From: Bacteroidetes bacterium GWA2_40_15
Lineage (GTDB): Bacteria; Bacteroidota; Bacteroidia; Bacteroidales; VadinHA17
Reading direction: 5' to 3'
NCBI GenBank assembly: GCA_001768195.1
Contig: MENI01000023.1
Span: 1-32,781, forward strand
Length of the DNA: 32,781 nt
Shown here: positions 14,892 through 23,657 of the stretch, one piece after another
Numbering within the stretch: the stretch's first letter is position 1
Layout of the letters: each line of letters opens with the position of its first letter
Notes under the pieces: generated by a model
What the model saw: the letters and a program-made list of their open reading frames with translations, nothing else
The model's database searches: none
Told to the model about the DNA's origin: nothing
Translations under genes and position numbers: made by a program

Positions 14892-15482
14892 ATGATAGTA
14901 CTTGATATTGAAACTACGGGGCCTGATCCCCGGCGTCATTCGATAGTTGAAGTCGGAGCCATCGATTTTGATTCTCCTGGAATTTTTTTTAATGAAAGAT
15001 GTCAGATCCGGGATGGGGCTGAAATTGATTTTAAAGCATTGGAAATAAATGGACTGACACTTAATGAAATTCAGGATCCTGCAATTCTTACACAAAAGGA
15101 ATTAATATCCGCGTTCATGATCTGGACAGACCAGTTAGAAGATAAAACTATTGCAGGTCAGAATGTAGACTTTGATATAAACTTCCTTAACGAGAGTTTC
15201 GCGAGATGCGGGTTAAACTTCAGTCTGGGAAAAAGAAAAGTCGATCAGCATTCAATTGTCTATGCTCATTTTCTGAAAAGAAATATCAGGCCTCCTTTAA
15301 AAGACGGATTCTCAGATTTGAATAGTGATATTATAATGAGTTATGTCGGATTACCACCCGAGCCAAAACCGCACAGGGCAATTAACGGAGCAAGATTCGA
15401 AGCAGAAGCACTGTCGAGACTCATTTACGGTAGGAGTATGTTTGAGGAATTTGAAAAATATGCAATTCCGGATTACCTTTAA
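14892..15482 (+). CDS. DEDDh 3'-5' exonuclease-like protein, last Asp replaced
   Basis: A 196-residue DnaQ/RNase T-fold protein. Exo I is VLDIETTG (Asp5, Glu7). Exo II is AGQNVDFDINFL (Asp95). Exo III should be HxAxxDA; here it is HRAINGAR (His161), so position 166 is Gly where the final metal-binding Asp is expected. The rest of the fold is well kept (IVEVGAIDF, EAEALSRLIYG). Either activity is altered or lost, or this is a subfamily that uses another acid such as Glu170 or Glu172. It is a single gene with its own promoter. Confidence 0.82.
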   Translation: MIVLDIETTGPDPRRHSIVEVGAIDFDSPGIFFNERCQIRDGAEIDFKALEINGLTLNEIQDPAILTQKELISAFMIWTDQLEDKTIAGQNVDFDINFLNESFARCGLNFSLGKRKVDQHSIVYAHFLKRNIRPPLKDGFSDLNSDIIMSYVGLPPEPKPHRAINGARFEAEALSRLIYGRSMFEEFEKYAIPDYL

Positions 15483-15571
15483 AAATTAAATCCATTAACC
15501 GCAAAGGTCGCAAAGGCCTTAAGTTATGATCTTGATATCAATCATAGTAGTGCCGCGAAGTGGCACAATGT

Positions 15572-15748
15572 GAATAACCGCGGGTGCAACCCACGGTAAA
15601 CTGCAAACTAAGAGTTACAGCCCTGAAGGGGCTGAATATTAGACTAATATTAAGTTCATTATTCAACCCCTCCGGGGTTGCAGGAGAGTTTTTTGTCTTT
15701 ACCGTGGGTTGCACCCACGGTTATTCAAATTAAACCCCTTCGGGGTAA
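15572..15748. repeat. Long nested inverted repeat
   Basis: A 29-bp inverted repeat (15572-15600 and 15698-15726, one mismatch) has the core CCCACGGTAAA. It encloses two smaller hairpins: CAGCCCTGAAGGGGCTG (15618-15634) and CAACCCCTCCGGGGTTG (15664-15680). A further hairpin, AACCCCTTCGGGGT, follows at 15733-15746. The 15483-15797 gap otherwise holds no gene. Confidence 0.75.
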
Positions 15749-15797
15749 ATAAATCAATTCAAAAAATCAATGAGCACTTATTTGTAATTCCTGATAC

Positions 15798-16412
15798 TTA
15801 CAATTTAATATAGAAATCAAATACTAATTTGCTCCATGTTTCCATCCCTTCATAGAATTCAGCCAAATCGGATTTCTCAACCCAGTCTGCCGTCATTTTA
15901 TCTGTTTCATTAATATATACCTCTTTAGTTGATACATGGATGTTATACAATAGTCCGATATGAACCCTGCCAACCGGGATTGTATCATCGTTTATAAAGC
16001 CAATAAATTCAACATCCTCTATCGAACATCCATTCAGTAATCTGACTTCTTCATATAATTCTCTTTTCAATTCATTAATTAAATATTGTTCTTTCGAACT
16101 CATAGAGTTGTCAGGATTCATATGACCTCCTGCTCCCAAAGTGAATTTATTGTGTAATCTTTTTTCTGTCTGCCCCGATCTCCTCCTGAATAGATAAAAT
16201 GATTCTCTGTTGGAGATAATTGCATACGGAATTATCTGTTTAAAAGAAGGGTCTTCTTCCAGTTCACTTCTTTTACGAAACAGACCATTTTGAACAATCC
16301 TTTTTAATACTTCACTATTTTCCTTTATTAAACCTTTTTTTATATAAGGTATTAATTTCCATAACTCGTCTGTCGGAAAAGCAAATACTAACTCCCCCAT
16401 GTTATTCATCAT
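15798..16412 (-). CDS. Nudix-fold hydrolase-like protein
   Basis: A 204-residue protein with a Nudix box: TLGAGGHMNP leads into KRELYEEVRL, giving the REUxEE core as Arg117-Glu118 and Glu121-Glu122. The spacing between the first Gly and the REL motif is longer than in the classic GX5EX7REUXEE box. An N-terminal extension of about 55 residues (FAFPTDELWKLIPYIKKG) precedes the Nudix fold. Nudix enzymes cleave nucleoside diphosphates linked to other groups; the substrate is unknown. It is 71 nt downstream of thyA on the same strand and may be co-transcribed, so a nucleotide-related role is possible. Confidence 0.78.
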   Translation of the reverse strand: MMNNMGELVFAFPTDELWKLIPYIKKGLIKENSEVLKRIVQNGLFRKRSELEEDPSFKQIIPYAIISNRESFYLFRRRSGQTEKRLHNKFTLGAGGHMNPDNSMSSKEQYLINELKRELYEEVRLLNGCSIEDVEFIGFINDDTIPVGRVHIGLLYNIHVSTKEVYINETDKMTADWVEKSDLAEFYEGMETWSKLVFDFYIKL

Positions 16413-16418
16413 TATTCA

Positions 16419-16450
16419 GGCATAACGGTATAACGGCACAACAGCATAAC
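16419..16450. repeat. 8-bp-period array before the Nudix gene
   Basis: GGCATAAC, GGTATAAC, GGCACAAC, AGCATAAC in strict 8-bp spacing, 6 bp upstream of the Nudix start codon and thus in the probable thyA-Nudix intergenic leader. It is related to the array at 1534. Confidence 0.6.
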
Positions 16451-16483
16451 AGCGATTCAAGACTGCAAGACCGAACGACCTCA

Positions 16484-17575
16484 TTAAACAGCCATACTCC
16501 TTCTGATCGGAGGATGAGGATTATAACCTTCTACAACAAAATCATCAATAGTCAGCTGATCAAATGGTTTTTTTGTAATGTGTAATTTAGGTAAAGGTTT
16601 GGGTTCCCTTGACAATTGTTCCAGAATAGCAGTTACGTGATCATATTTTTCTTCATTGCCATCCCCGGGAGCATTTTTATTGATCCATTCAACAACTTCG
16701 AGGTACTCTTCTCTTGCAGAAACATTTCTTATTCTTTTTTGAAGTTCCCTGAAGTTATCTTTGTGCCATTGAGTTCTCTTACCGATACCGGCATAAAAAT
16801 GTGAATCTCCGAAAGTATGGATAAATGTTTTTGGGACCATCCCTGCTTCCTGAGCAATTACCTGGGTAAGAGCAGCATAACTGGCTATATTAAAAGGAAC
16901 ACCCAGAAACTGATCACAACTTCTCTGGTAAAGCTGCAATTCCATCTCCCCTTCTTCATTGGCAGTTGCCTGGTATAAAACATGACATGGAGGCAAAGAC
17001 ATTCTTGGAGTGTCGCCGGGATTCCATGAATCAACAATATGTTTCTTTCCGGTTGGTTTCTTTCGCAGACCATATATCAGATTTGTTAACTGATCTATTT
17101 CAACAAACTTTCCTTTTTCATGATCAAAATATTCCCATCTTCTCCATTGTTTTCCGTAAATTGGTCCGGCATCGCCCCATCTTTCCGCAAATGCAGGATC
17201 TTCTTTTATTCTCTGACCATATTCTTCCATTGCTTTGTCCCAGTCGGGAGAATACTTTGCAATACTTTCAGGGAAAATTCCCTCTTTTTGCATGCCGGGA
17301 AGATTGCCCTGAAAAGCATCAGGTCTCCAGACAGGTGCGTTATTGTCTTCAAGATATTTAATATTTGTATCCCCTCTTAAGAACCATATTGTTTCATGAA
17401 ACATAGATCTTGTAGCCATCTTTTTAGTAGTTAATAATGGATACCCTTCTCTAAGATCATATTCGTTCTGATACCCGAATAAAGAGATTATCCCGGATTC
17501 TTTGCTTCCTCCTTTAAAATTTGAACGGTTAGAAGTTAAAATTGCTTTTGAATGATCTAAATATTGTTGCGCCAT
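16484..17575 (-). CDS. thyA: Thymidylate synthase
   Basis: A 363-residue ThyA that converts dUMP and methylene-tetrahydrofolate to dTMP and dihydrofolate. The active-site block is SLPPCHVLYQ with catalytic Cys197. Other hallmarks are FHETIWFLRGDTNIKYL, VWRPDAF, GPIYGKQWRRW, LYQRSCDQFLGVPFNIASYA, TFGDSHFYAG and the C-terminal GYNPHPPIRRSMAV. It is about 100 residues longer than E. coli ThyA because of inserts at about residues 88-132 and 285-315, as seen in some other ThyA proteins. TFGDSH in place of the usual GDAH block is conservative. No dihydrofolate reductase gene is adjacent. The Nudix gene follows on the same strand. Confidence 0.97.
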   Translation of the reverse strand: MAQQYLDHSKAILTSNRSNFKGGSKESGIISLFGYQNEYDLREGYPLLTTKKMATRSMFHETIWFLRGDTNIKYLEDNNAPVWRPDAFQGNLPGMQKEGIFPESIAKYSPDWDKAMEEYGQRIKEDPAFAERWGDAGPIYGKQWRRWEYFDHEKGKFVEIDQLTNLIYGLRKKPTGKKHIVDSWNPGDTPRMSLPPCHVLYQATANEEGEMELQLYQRSCDQFLGVPFNIASYAALTQVIAQEAGMVPKTFIHTFGDSHFYAGIGKRTQWHKDNFRELQKRIRNVSAREEYLEVVEWINKNAPGDGNEEKYDHVTAILEQLSREPKPLPKLHITKKPFDQLTIDDFVVEGYNPHPPIRRSMAV

Positions 17576-17831
17576 TTCTTATTCAGTTAAAAATCAGTAC
17601 TATTTAATAAGAAAAATTACAGTCTGGTTATTTTTTTAAAAGTAGTTATTATTCCTGTCTGTTATCAGACTCCAATGTTTACTTAATAGAAAAATATTAA
17701 CAAAAGAGGTTAATCGTTGTTCTTAAATACCCTATCAGTTATAAATAATATACAAATACCTATCTGTATACCGGGGAGTGGCTAATGCCATTCAGAGTTT
17801 CTCAATCCTTTTTATTAAATTAGCTTGGTTT

Positions 17832-17912
17832 ATGTCTAATGATCTTAAATACAATCTGGAAAAAATGAATTCTGAAGAAGAGGAACATAATAATGAACAC
17901 TGCCACAAATGA
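17832..17912 (+). CDS. Possible 26-residue upstream ORF
   Basis: A small frame, MSNDLKYNLEKMNSEEEEHN and six more residues, overlaps the first seven codons of the helicase gene in another frame (17893-17912). It could act in translational coupling or be chance. It has no family. Confidence 0.2.
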   Translation: MSNDLKYNLEKMNSEEEEHNNEHCHK

Positions 17913-20412
17913 GGATCTGCATTTAGCTTTTGATTTTGTTAAATCCACAAATCGCAACATCTTTCTTACAGGCAAAGCCGGTACAGGTAAAACTACATTC
18001 CTGCGTGACCTGAAAAAATCATCTCCAAAACGAATGATCGTTGTGGCCCCGACAGGAGTAGCTGCAATAAATGCAGGAGGTGTTACCATACATTCATTTT
18101 TTCAATTGCCTTTTCACCCATATATTCCATCGTTTTATTTATCAGAAAAAAACCCTGGTAACCAGGCTGAACAAAATGATCTTACTGGTTATAAAATGAG
18201 CCGTGAAAAGATCAATATTATCAAAAGCCTTGATCTTCTTGTTATTGACGAGATAAGTATGGTAAGGGCTGATACACTCGACGCCATTGATTCTGCATTG
18301 AGGCGATACAAAAACCATCATCTTCCATTTGGCGGTGTGCAACTGCTATTGATTGGTGATCTCCAGCAACTTGCTCCGGTTGTAAAAGACGATGACAGGG
18401 AAATAGTAAAGAAATATTATGATTCACCATTTTTCTTCGGAAGCAGGGCCCTCAGCTGCACCGATTACATAACAATTGAGCTGAAACATATTTACAGGCA
18501 GAATGATCAGGTTTTTATTAACCTGCTTAATAAAGTCCGCGACAAGCATGTGGATTCCGATGTCCTAAGCGAACTTAATAAAAGATATATTCCTGATTTT
18601 GACCCTGATTCCGGTGGGGGATACATTACTCTTACCACTCACAATAATCAGGCCCGGGCGCTAAATGATTCAAAGCTTGAGAAACTTCCCGGCACCACTC
18701 ATTCCTTTACAGCAATAATTAAGGATGAATTTCCGGAGTTTTCCTATCCTAATACCAGTGAACTGATTCTAAAAAAAGGTGCCCAGGTTATGTTTGTAAA
18801 GAATGATATATCGCGCGATAAGCTTTTCTTTAACGGGAAAATAGGTAAAGTTGAATCTTTTAAGGACGATTTCATTGTGGTTAAGTGTCCCGACGACGAT
18901 TTTCCAATCAGTGTTGAGAAGGCCGAGTGGCAAAACATGAAATACACTCTCGATGAGGAAACTAAAGAGATTCAGGAGACAGTTATCGGAACATTTACAC
19001 AATACCCTCTCAGGTTAGCCTGGGCAATAACAATTCATAAGAGTCAGGGACTTACTTTCGACAGAGCTGTTATTGATGCATGCGCTGCTTTTGCACATGG
19101 ACAGGTGTATGTGGCACTCAGCCGGTGCCGTACTTTAGACGGACTTGTACTAAGCACCCGGATCAATCAGCGAAGTATAACCGACGATCCCGCTATTTCT
19201 GACTTTATTATTAAAACCGGACAAAATCAACCTGACCAAAAGCAACTGGCAGAATCGAAAAAGGATTACCGGCGGATGCTTCTGACAGAACTTTTCGATT
19301 TTACTCCCCTTACATATAACCTCAACTATTGTCAAAAAGTTGTAAGTTACCACCAGGACAGCATTTTGGGAAATCCCCGGGAAATGCTGGAAAATTCTTT
19401 AACCGCCATCAGGACAGACCTTATTGATGTATCTGAAAAATTCCACCCACAATGGAGTGGACTTTTAAATGGGGAAATTAATGCTGAATCAAATATTCTT
19501 CTGCAGGAACGGGTAAAAAAAGCAGCCGTATTCTTTTCGGTTAAACTTGAAGTCGCTCTGAAGGAAATTCTGGCCGGGTTTTCAGTGGAAACAGATAATA
19601 AGACAGTACGTAAATCAGTTACCGAAGCTCTGGAGCGCACAAGAAAGGAGGGTGTCATTAAGTTAGCCTGCCTTAATGCTGTCGCATCCGGTTTTGAGAT
19701 CAGCAAATATCTCGATGCCAAAGCTAAATCAGCCATTGATATTCCTGCAGTAAAATCACATTCTGCAAAGTCAGTGGATGACACTTCCGGAATTATTCAA
19801 TATCCGGTTTTGTTTCGACAGATTAAAGAATGGCGTAATATTAAAGCCAGGGAAATGGAACTTCAACATTATATGATATTGCCACAGAAAACAATGGTTA
19901 CATTGGCCAATTTTACCCCACAGACTCTGTCATCTCTTAAAATGGTTAAGGGTATGGGAAAGAAGAAATCAGAAAAATTCGGTGAAGAACTTTTAGATAT
20001 TATTATTGCATATTGCAAAAAAGAAAAAATTGAACCACCTGTAGAAACTCTTACTGAGAATGAGATTCCAAAAAAGATAAAAAAAGAAACAAGGAAAATT
20101 AGTTACGATCTTTTTAATGAAGGTAAATCAATTTCACAAATCGCAGAGGAGAGAATGTTGAATATAACTACTATTGAGGGTCATCTGGCTTATTATGTAG
20201 GAACAGGCGAAATTCCAATCAATAAATTTGTATCAAAGGAAATAACAGACCTTATCTCGGACCATTTTAAAGGAACCGATGATTTTAAAATGGGCCCGGT
20301 TAAAATCATTCTGGGAGAAAAGGTGTCATGGAGCGACATAAAGTTTGTAATTAAACATCTTATGTTTCTCAAAAAATCTAAAAATGACACCCGGCAAGGT
20401 GTAGATCCTTAG
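17893..20412 (+). CDS. PIF1-type SF1 helicase with HRDC and HTH tails
   Basis: An 839-residue protein. Residues 1-420 are a PIF1/RecD2-like superfamily 1 helicase: Walker A GKAGTGKTTF (Lys33, Thr34), APTGVAAINAGGVTIHSFFQ, Walker B LLVIDEISMV (Asp119, Glu120), LLLIGDLQQLAPV, and the C-terminal motifs WAITIHKSQGLTFDRAVID near 376 and VYVALSRC near 402. A middle helical region follows. Residues about 636-707 form an HRDC-like domain (FTPQTLSSLKMVKGMGKKKS), and residues about 736-771 a helix-turn-helix (YDLFNEGKSISQIAEERML). It should unwind DNA 5'-3' and act in replication restart or repair; that is from the family. It is a single gene. The start at 17893 lies within a possible small upstream frame. 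Confidence 0.9.
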   Translation: MNTATNEDLHLAFDFVKSTNRNIFLTGKAGTGKTTFLRDLKKSSPKRMIVVAPTGVAAINAGGVTIHSFFQLPFHPYIPSFYLSEKNPGNQAEQNDLTGYKMSREKINIIKSLDLLVIDEISMVRADTLDAIDSALRRYKNHHLPFGGVQLLLIGDLQQLAPVVKDDDREIVKKYYDSPFFFGSRALSCTDYITIELKHIYRQNDQVFINLLNKVRDKHVDSDVLSELNKRYIPDFDPDSGGGYITLTTHNNQARALNDSKLEKLPGTTHSFTAIIKDEFPEFSYPNTSELILKKGAQVMFVKNDISRDKLFFNGKIGKVESFKDDFIVVKCPDDDFPISVEKAEWQNMKYTLDEETKEIQETVIGTFTQYPLRLAWAITIHKSQGLTFDRAVIDACAAFAHGQVYVALSRCRTLDGLVLSTRINQRSITDDPAISDFIIKTGQNQPDQKQLAESKKDYRRMLLTELFDFTPLTYNLNYCQKVVSYHQDSILGNPREMLENSLTAIRTDLIDVSEKFHPQWSGLLNGEINAESNILLQERVKKAAVFFSVKLEVALKEILAGFSVETDNKTVRKSVTEALERTRKEGVIKLACLNAVASGFEISKYLDAKAKSAIDIPAVKSHSAKSVDDTSGIIQYPVLFRQIKEWRNIKAREMELQHYMILPQKTMVTLANFTPQTLSSLKMVKGMGKKKSEKFGEELLDIIIAYCKKEKIEPPVETLTENEIPKKIKKETRKISYDLFNEGKSISQIAEERMLNITTIEGHLAYYVGTGEIPINKFVSKEITDLISDHFKGTDDFKMGPVKIILGEKVSWSDIKFVIKHLMFLKKSKNDTRQGVDP

Positions 20413-20483
20413 AAAAGGTATCGGGATCCCTCTCCTGGCTTCAACGGTTTTGCGAGCCTGAAATACGATGCCAGCGAACAGGT

Positions 20484-20939
20484 TCAGTTCAGAAATGATG
20501 ATTCATCAATAACTTTACCATTGCTGTCGGTACCATGTATTTTAATGCCGATTTGTATTTTAAGTTCTTCTATATCAATTATGGAACGAATAACATCCTT
20601 GAGTTCATCCGCATCCTTTATATCAAAATCGTCATCATCAAAGTAAAGATGGAAAAACAGATTCGATCCTTCCTTTTCTATCCTGCTTAATCCTTTTATA
20701 ATTTTAATAATCCAGAGAAGGGAAGAAGAGTTGAAATATTCAAGCCTCAGGTAAAAATTTGTCACATCCCGGGGCATTTTTACATATTCATCAACCCACT
20801 CCACCAAAGGTTCGTAAACTTCAGCCGCATTTTCAGGAAAAGACCTTCCCTGTAATATAAGATCCCCCGTTAGAGTGTCACACTCAATATTCGGTGTTTT
20901 TGTAGTTCCGCCGATACTTAAATTTTTGAATTCTCTCAT
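20484..20939 (-). CDS. SiaC/DUF1987 family regulatory phosphoprotein
   Basis: A 151-residue protein of the DUF1987/SiaC family. Hallmarks are KTPNIECDTLTGDLILQGRS, FPENAAEVYEPLVEWVDEY and LEYFNSSSLLWIIKIIKGL. In Pseudomonas the SiaC protein is a partner-switch regulator phosphorylated on a Thr in the corresponding NTSS-type loop and controls a diguanylate cyclase. Here that position is Ser71. No SiaA/SiaB/SiaD partner is encoded nearby. The gene converges on the helicase gene, with 71 bp between stop codons. A possible minus-strand -7 element, TAATTTTG, lies at 21003-21010. Confidence 0.85.
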   Translation of the reverse strand: MREFKNLSIGGTTKTPNIECDTLTGDLILQGRSFPENAAEVYEPLVEWVDEYVKMPRDVTNFYLRLEYFNSSSLLWIIKIIKGLSRIEKEGSNLFFHLYFDDDDFDIKDADELKDVIRSIIDIEELKIQIGIKIHGTDSNGKVIDESSFLN

Positions 20940-21245
20940 AATACAAAATTCAAATTAATATTTAAGATTCTCTATCAGCTAAACATAATAGTCAATAATC
21001 TGCAAAATTAATAATTACACTGTGAAAATGCTAATAAAAACCTTGCCCGCTATCATCACGACAAAAAAAGCCGTGCACAAAAGTGTATGGATTTTTCTTT
21101 TATGTCACCCACCCGAAGACTGCCCCGGCTTATGACAAATGGATGTCTAATTTCGCCACTATTCCTCAAATTCCTCTCCTGTGGAACATGTGAATAATGT
21201 AAATCATTTGTGAAATTGTGTAACGCTTACCCTTGTCAGTTGGTT
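20940..21245. other. Gap between divergent genes, no gene seen
   Basis: A/T-rich DNA with a possible -7 element on the minus strand at 21003-21010. Around 21066-21095 an A-rich and T-rich stretch flanks a weakly paired centre. No open frame of interest is seen. Confidence 0.4.
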
Positions 21246-21253
21246 TATCTTTG
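21246..21253 (+). promoter_or_regulatory. -7 element for the ice-binding lipoprotein
   Basis: TATCTTTG is a perfect TAnnTTTG match, about 94 bp before the start codon. A TTGTG sequence (21216-21220) is somewhat too far upstream to be the usual -33 element. Confidence 0.45.
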
Positions 21254-21346
21254 TTCTAGCTGAAATTCAGGGATATCTTATATCCGGTTTATTCTTAAAT
21301 GAGATAGGATATTTTATCAGACACTAAATCTCTAATATTTAAAAAT

Positions 21347-23587
21347 ATGGAACATAAAAAGCTATTAACAATCTTTACATTAGTATTGATTGTTTTATTT
21401 ACGGGGTGCAGAAAAGATGATTTTGTAGGGAATGTCGGAGTATGCCCCCTTGTGATATCAACAGATCCGGCCGATGGTGCAACAGGCGTACCTTTTAACA
21501 AGGTAATTACGGCAACATTCAATGTGGAAATGAATCCTGCAACTATCACCACAACATCTTTTACCATAGCAGAAGAAGCAAAAGGAGAAATGTTAACAGA
21601 GGGTGTAGTTACATATTCAGGAAAAACGGCAACATTTACTCCTTCCAGCCCTCTTGATCCCAATACAACTTATACCGGGACCATTAAGAGATCGGTTAAG
21701 GGTTTGACAGGACTTGCTTTACAGGAAGATTATGTCTGGACCTTTAAAACCGCTACTGTACCCACAGTAACTTTAGTAGATCCATTAAATCTGGCAACAA
21801 CTGTGGCACTCAATAAGGTAGTCAGTGCTACTTTCAGCGAAGCGATGGATCCACTGACAATTACTGCATCGACATTTACCCTTATGAATGGGCCGGTTCC
21901 TGTTTCAGGTGTAGTAACCTACTCAGGCACTAGTGCTACATTTACGCCAGGCAGTCCTCTTTTATTAGGTAAAACTTATACGGCTACAATTAAAACCGGA
22001 GCTAAAAGTATCACGGGAGTAGCACTGGCAAGTAATTATATATGGACATTCTCAACCGGAGCACTTATCGCTCCAACAGTTATTTCCACCGACCCATTAA
22101 ATCTGGCAACAAACGTGGTCCTGACTAAAGTGATCAGCGCTACCTTCAGTGTTGCAATGGATCCGGCAACAATTACTAATGCAACTTTTAAGTTAATGGA
22201 TGGACTAACTCCTGTAACAGGTGTTGTAACCTACTCCGGCACCACTGCTACATTTACGCCAGGCAGTCCTCTTTTGTCAGGAAAATCTTATACGACTACA
22301 ATTACAACCGGAGTTAAGAATTTAGCTGGTACTGCAATGGTAAACAACTATGTATGGGCATTCTCAACAGGAGCAGTTGTGGCACCCACAGTGATCGATA
22401 CTGATCCCTTAGACCTGGCAATAGATGTGCCTCTGAATCAGTTAGTCAGTGCTACTTTTAGCGTACCTATGGATCCTTTAACAATCACAACATCTACCTT
22501 TACTTTAATGGATGGTGTGACACCGGTTACAGGTACAGTAGCCTACTCAGGCATAGTTGCAACCTTTACACCAGACAGTCCTCTGCCGGCAGGTAAAACA
22601 TATACGGCCACTATTACCACCGGAGCTAAGAATGTTGCAGGTACAGCAATGACAAATGACTATGTATGGAACTTCACAACACCATATTCATTAGCTGTAG
22701 CAGCTGTCAATGGAGCTGTTGCAAAATTCCCGGACCAACCAACATATAATTATGGAACCTCAGTACAAATTACTGCAATTCCTGATTTGGGATATGACTT
22801 TGATTCATGGAGTGGTGATGGCAGCGGTATTATAAATCCATTAAATGTCATTATGGATGCAAATAAAATCATCACAGCTAATTTTATATTAGCACCGGTT
22901 AGTGCTTGTCCGCCAATAGTAGATCTGGGAACAGCTGGTAATTACGTAATCCTGGCAGAATCTGGAATCTCAACTACCGGAGTCACTCAGGTTACTGGTA
23001 ATATGGGAATTAACCCTGCAGCAGCAACATTTATAACCGGATTCGGATTAATTCTTCCGGCCGGTAGCTCATTTTCAACATCAAGTTTAGTTGTTGGAAA
23101 AGTCTACGCACCAGATTATGCCGCTCCAACTCCAGCTAATCTGGTAACTGCAACCGGAGACATGCATACTGCATATACTACAGCAAATGGATTAGTAGTT
23201 CCGGCACCAACGAATGAATTCATGGCAGGGAATCTCAATGGTCAAACATTAACAGCAGGTATCTATAAATGGAGTTCAAATGTTGGAGTAACAAATGGTA
23301 TCATATTGGATGGTGGAGGTGATAATTGTGCAACATTTATATTCCAGATAGCTGGTGATCTTACAGTTGCAAACAGTGCAATCATAACATTACAAAATGG
23401 TGCACAGGCTAAAAACATCTTCTGGGTAGTAGCAGGTTCTGGTGCTGTTCTGGGAACAGGTGTTGATTTCAGCGGAAACATTTTATGTAAAACTTTAATC
23501 TCCTTAAATACCGGAGCTAAGATTAACGGCAGATTGTTAGCACAAACCGCAGTTACATTAAATGCAGCTACTGTAGTTAAACCATAA
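21347..23587 (+). CDS. Modular lipoprotein: four Big_5 domains, InlB-like repeat, ice-binding domain
   Basis: A 746-residue surface lipoprotein. The signal peptide ends in LIVLFTGC (Cys21). Four tandem Ig-like (Big_5/SbsA) domains of about 103 residues span roughly 32-447, each with a DPLNLAT...V.LTKVISATFS start, ATFTPGSPLLSGKSYTTTI and a VWAFST-type end. Residues about 448-515 form a divergent InlB-type repeat (GYDFDSWSGDGSGIINPLNV). From about 520 to the end is a DUF3494 ice-binding-like domain (LGTAGNYVILAESGISTTG, then TLTAGIYKWSS and IFQIAGDLTV). DUF3494 proteins bind ice or act as adhesins. Domains 2 to 4 are more alike at DNA level, implying recent duplication. The OmpA-family gene follows. 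Confidence 0.9.
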   Translation: MEHKKLLTIFTLVLIVLFTGCRKDDFVGNVGVCPLVISTDPADGATGVPFNKVITATFNVEMNPATITTTSFTIAEEAKGEMLTEGVVTYSGKTATFTPSSPLDPNTTYTGTIKRSVKGLTGLALQEDYVWTFKTATVPTVTLVDPLNLATTVALNKVVSATFSEAMDPLTITASTFTLMNGPVPVSGVVTYSGTSATFTPGSPLLLGKTYTATIKTGAKSITGVALASNYIWTFSTGALIAPTVISTDPLNLATNVVLTKVISATFSVAMDPATITNATFKLMDGLTPVTGVVTYSGTTATFTPGSPLLSGKSYTTTITTGVKNLAGTAMVNNYVWAFSTGAVVAPTVIDTDPLDLAIDVPLNQLVSATFSVPMDPLTITTSTFTLMDGVTPVTGTVAYSGIVATFTPDSPLPAGKTYTATITTGAKNVAGTAMTNDYVWNFTTPYSLAVAAVNGAVAKFPDQPTYNYGTSVQITAIPDLGYDFDSWSGDGSGIINPLNVIMDANKIITANFILAPVSACPPIVDLGTAGNYVILAESGISTTGVTQVTGNMGINPAAATFITGFGLILPAGSSFSTSSLVVGKVYAPDYAAPTPANLVTATGDMHTAYTTANGLVVPAPTNEFMAGNLNGQTLTAGIYKWSSNVGVTNGIILDGGGDNCATFIFQIAGDLTVANSAIITLQNGAQAKNIFWVVAGSGAVLGTGVDFSGNILCKTLISLNTGAKINGRLLAQTAVTLNAATVVKP

Positions 23588-23598
23588 TTAAATCAGGT

Positions 23599-23620
23599 AT
23601 CTCCCCCTTCGGGGGGATTT
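23599..23620 (+). terminator. Hairpin after the ice-binding gene
   Basis: A C-run/G-run stem (TCTCCCCC, loop TTC, GGGGGGA) followed by a short T-rich stretch, 12 bp after the stop codon. The weak U-tract may allow read-through into the OmpA-family gene. Confidence 0.5.
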
Positions 23621-23657
23621 ACTTAATCATAAACAATAAGCTATAAACAATAATAAT

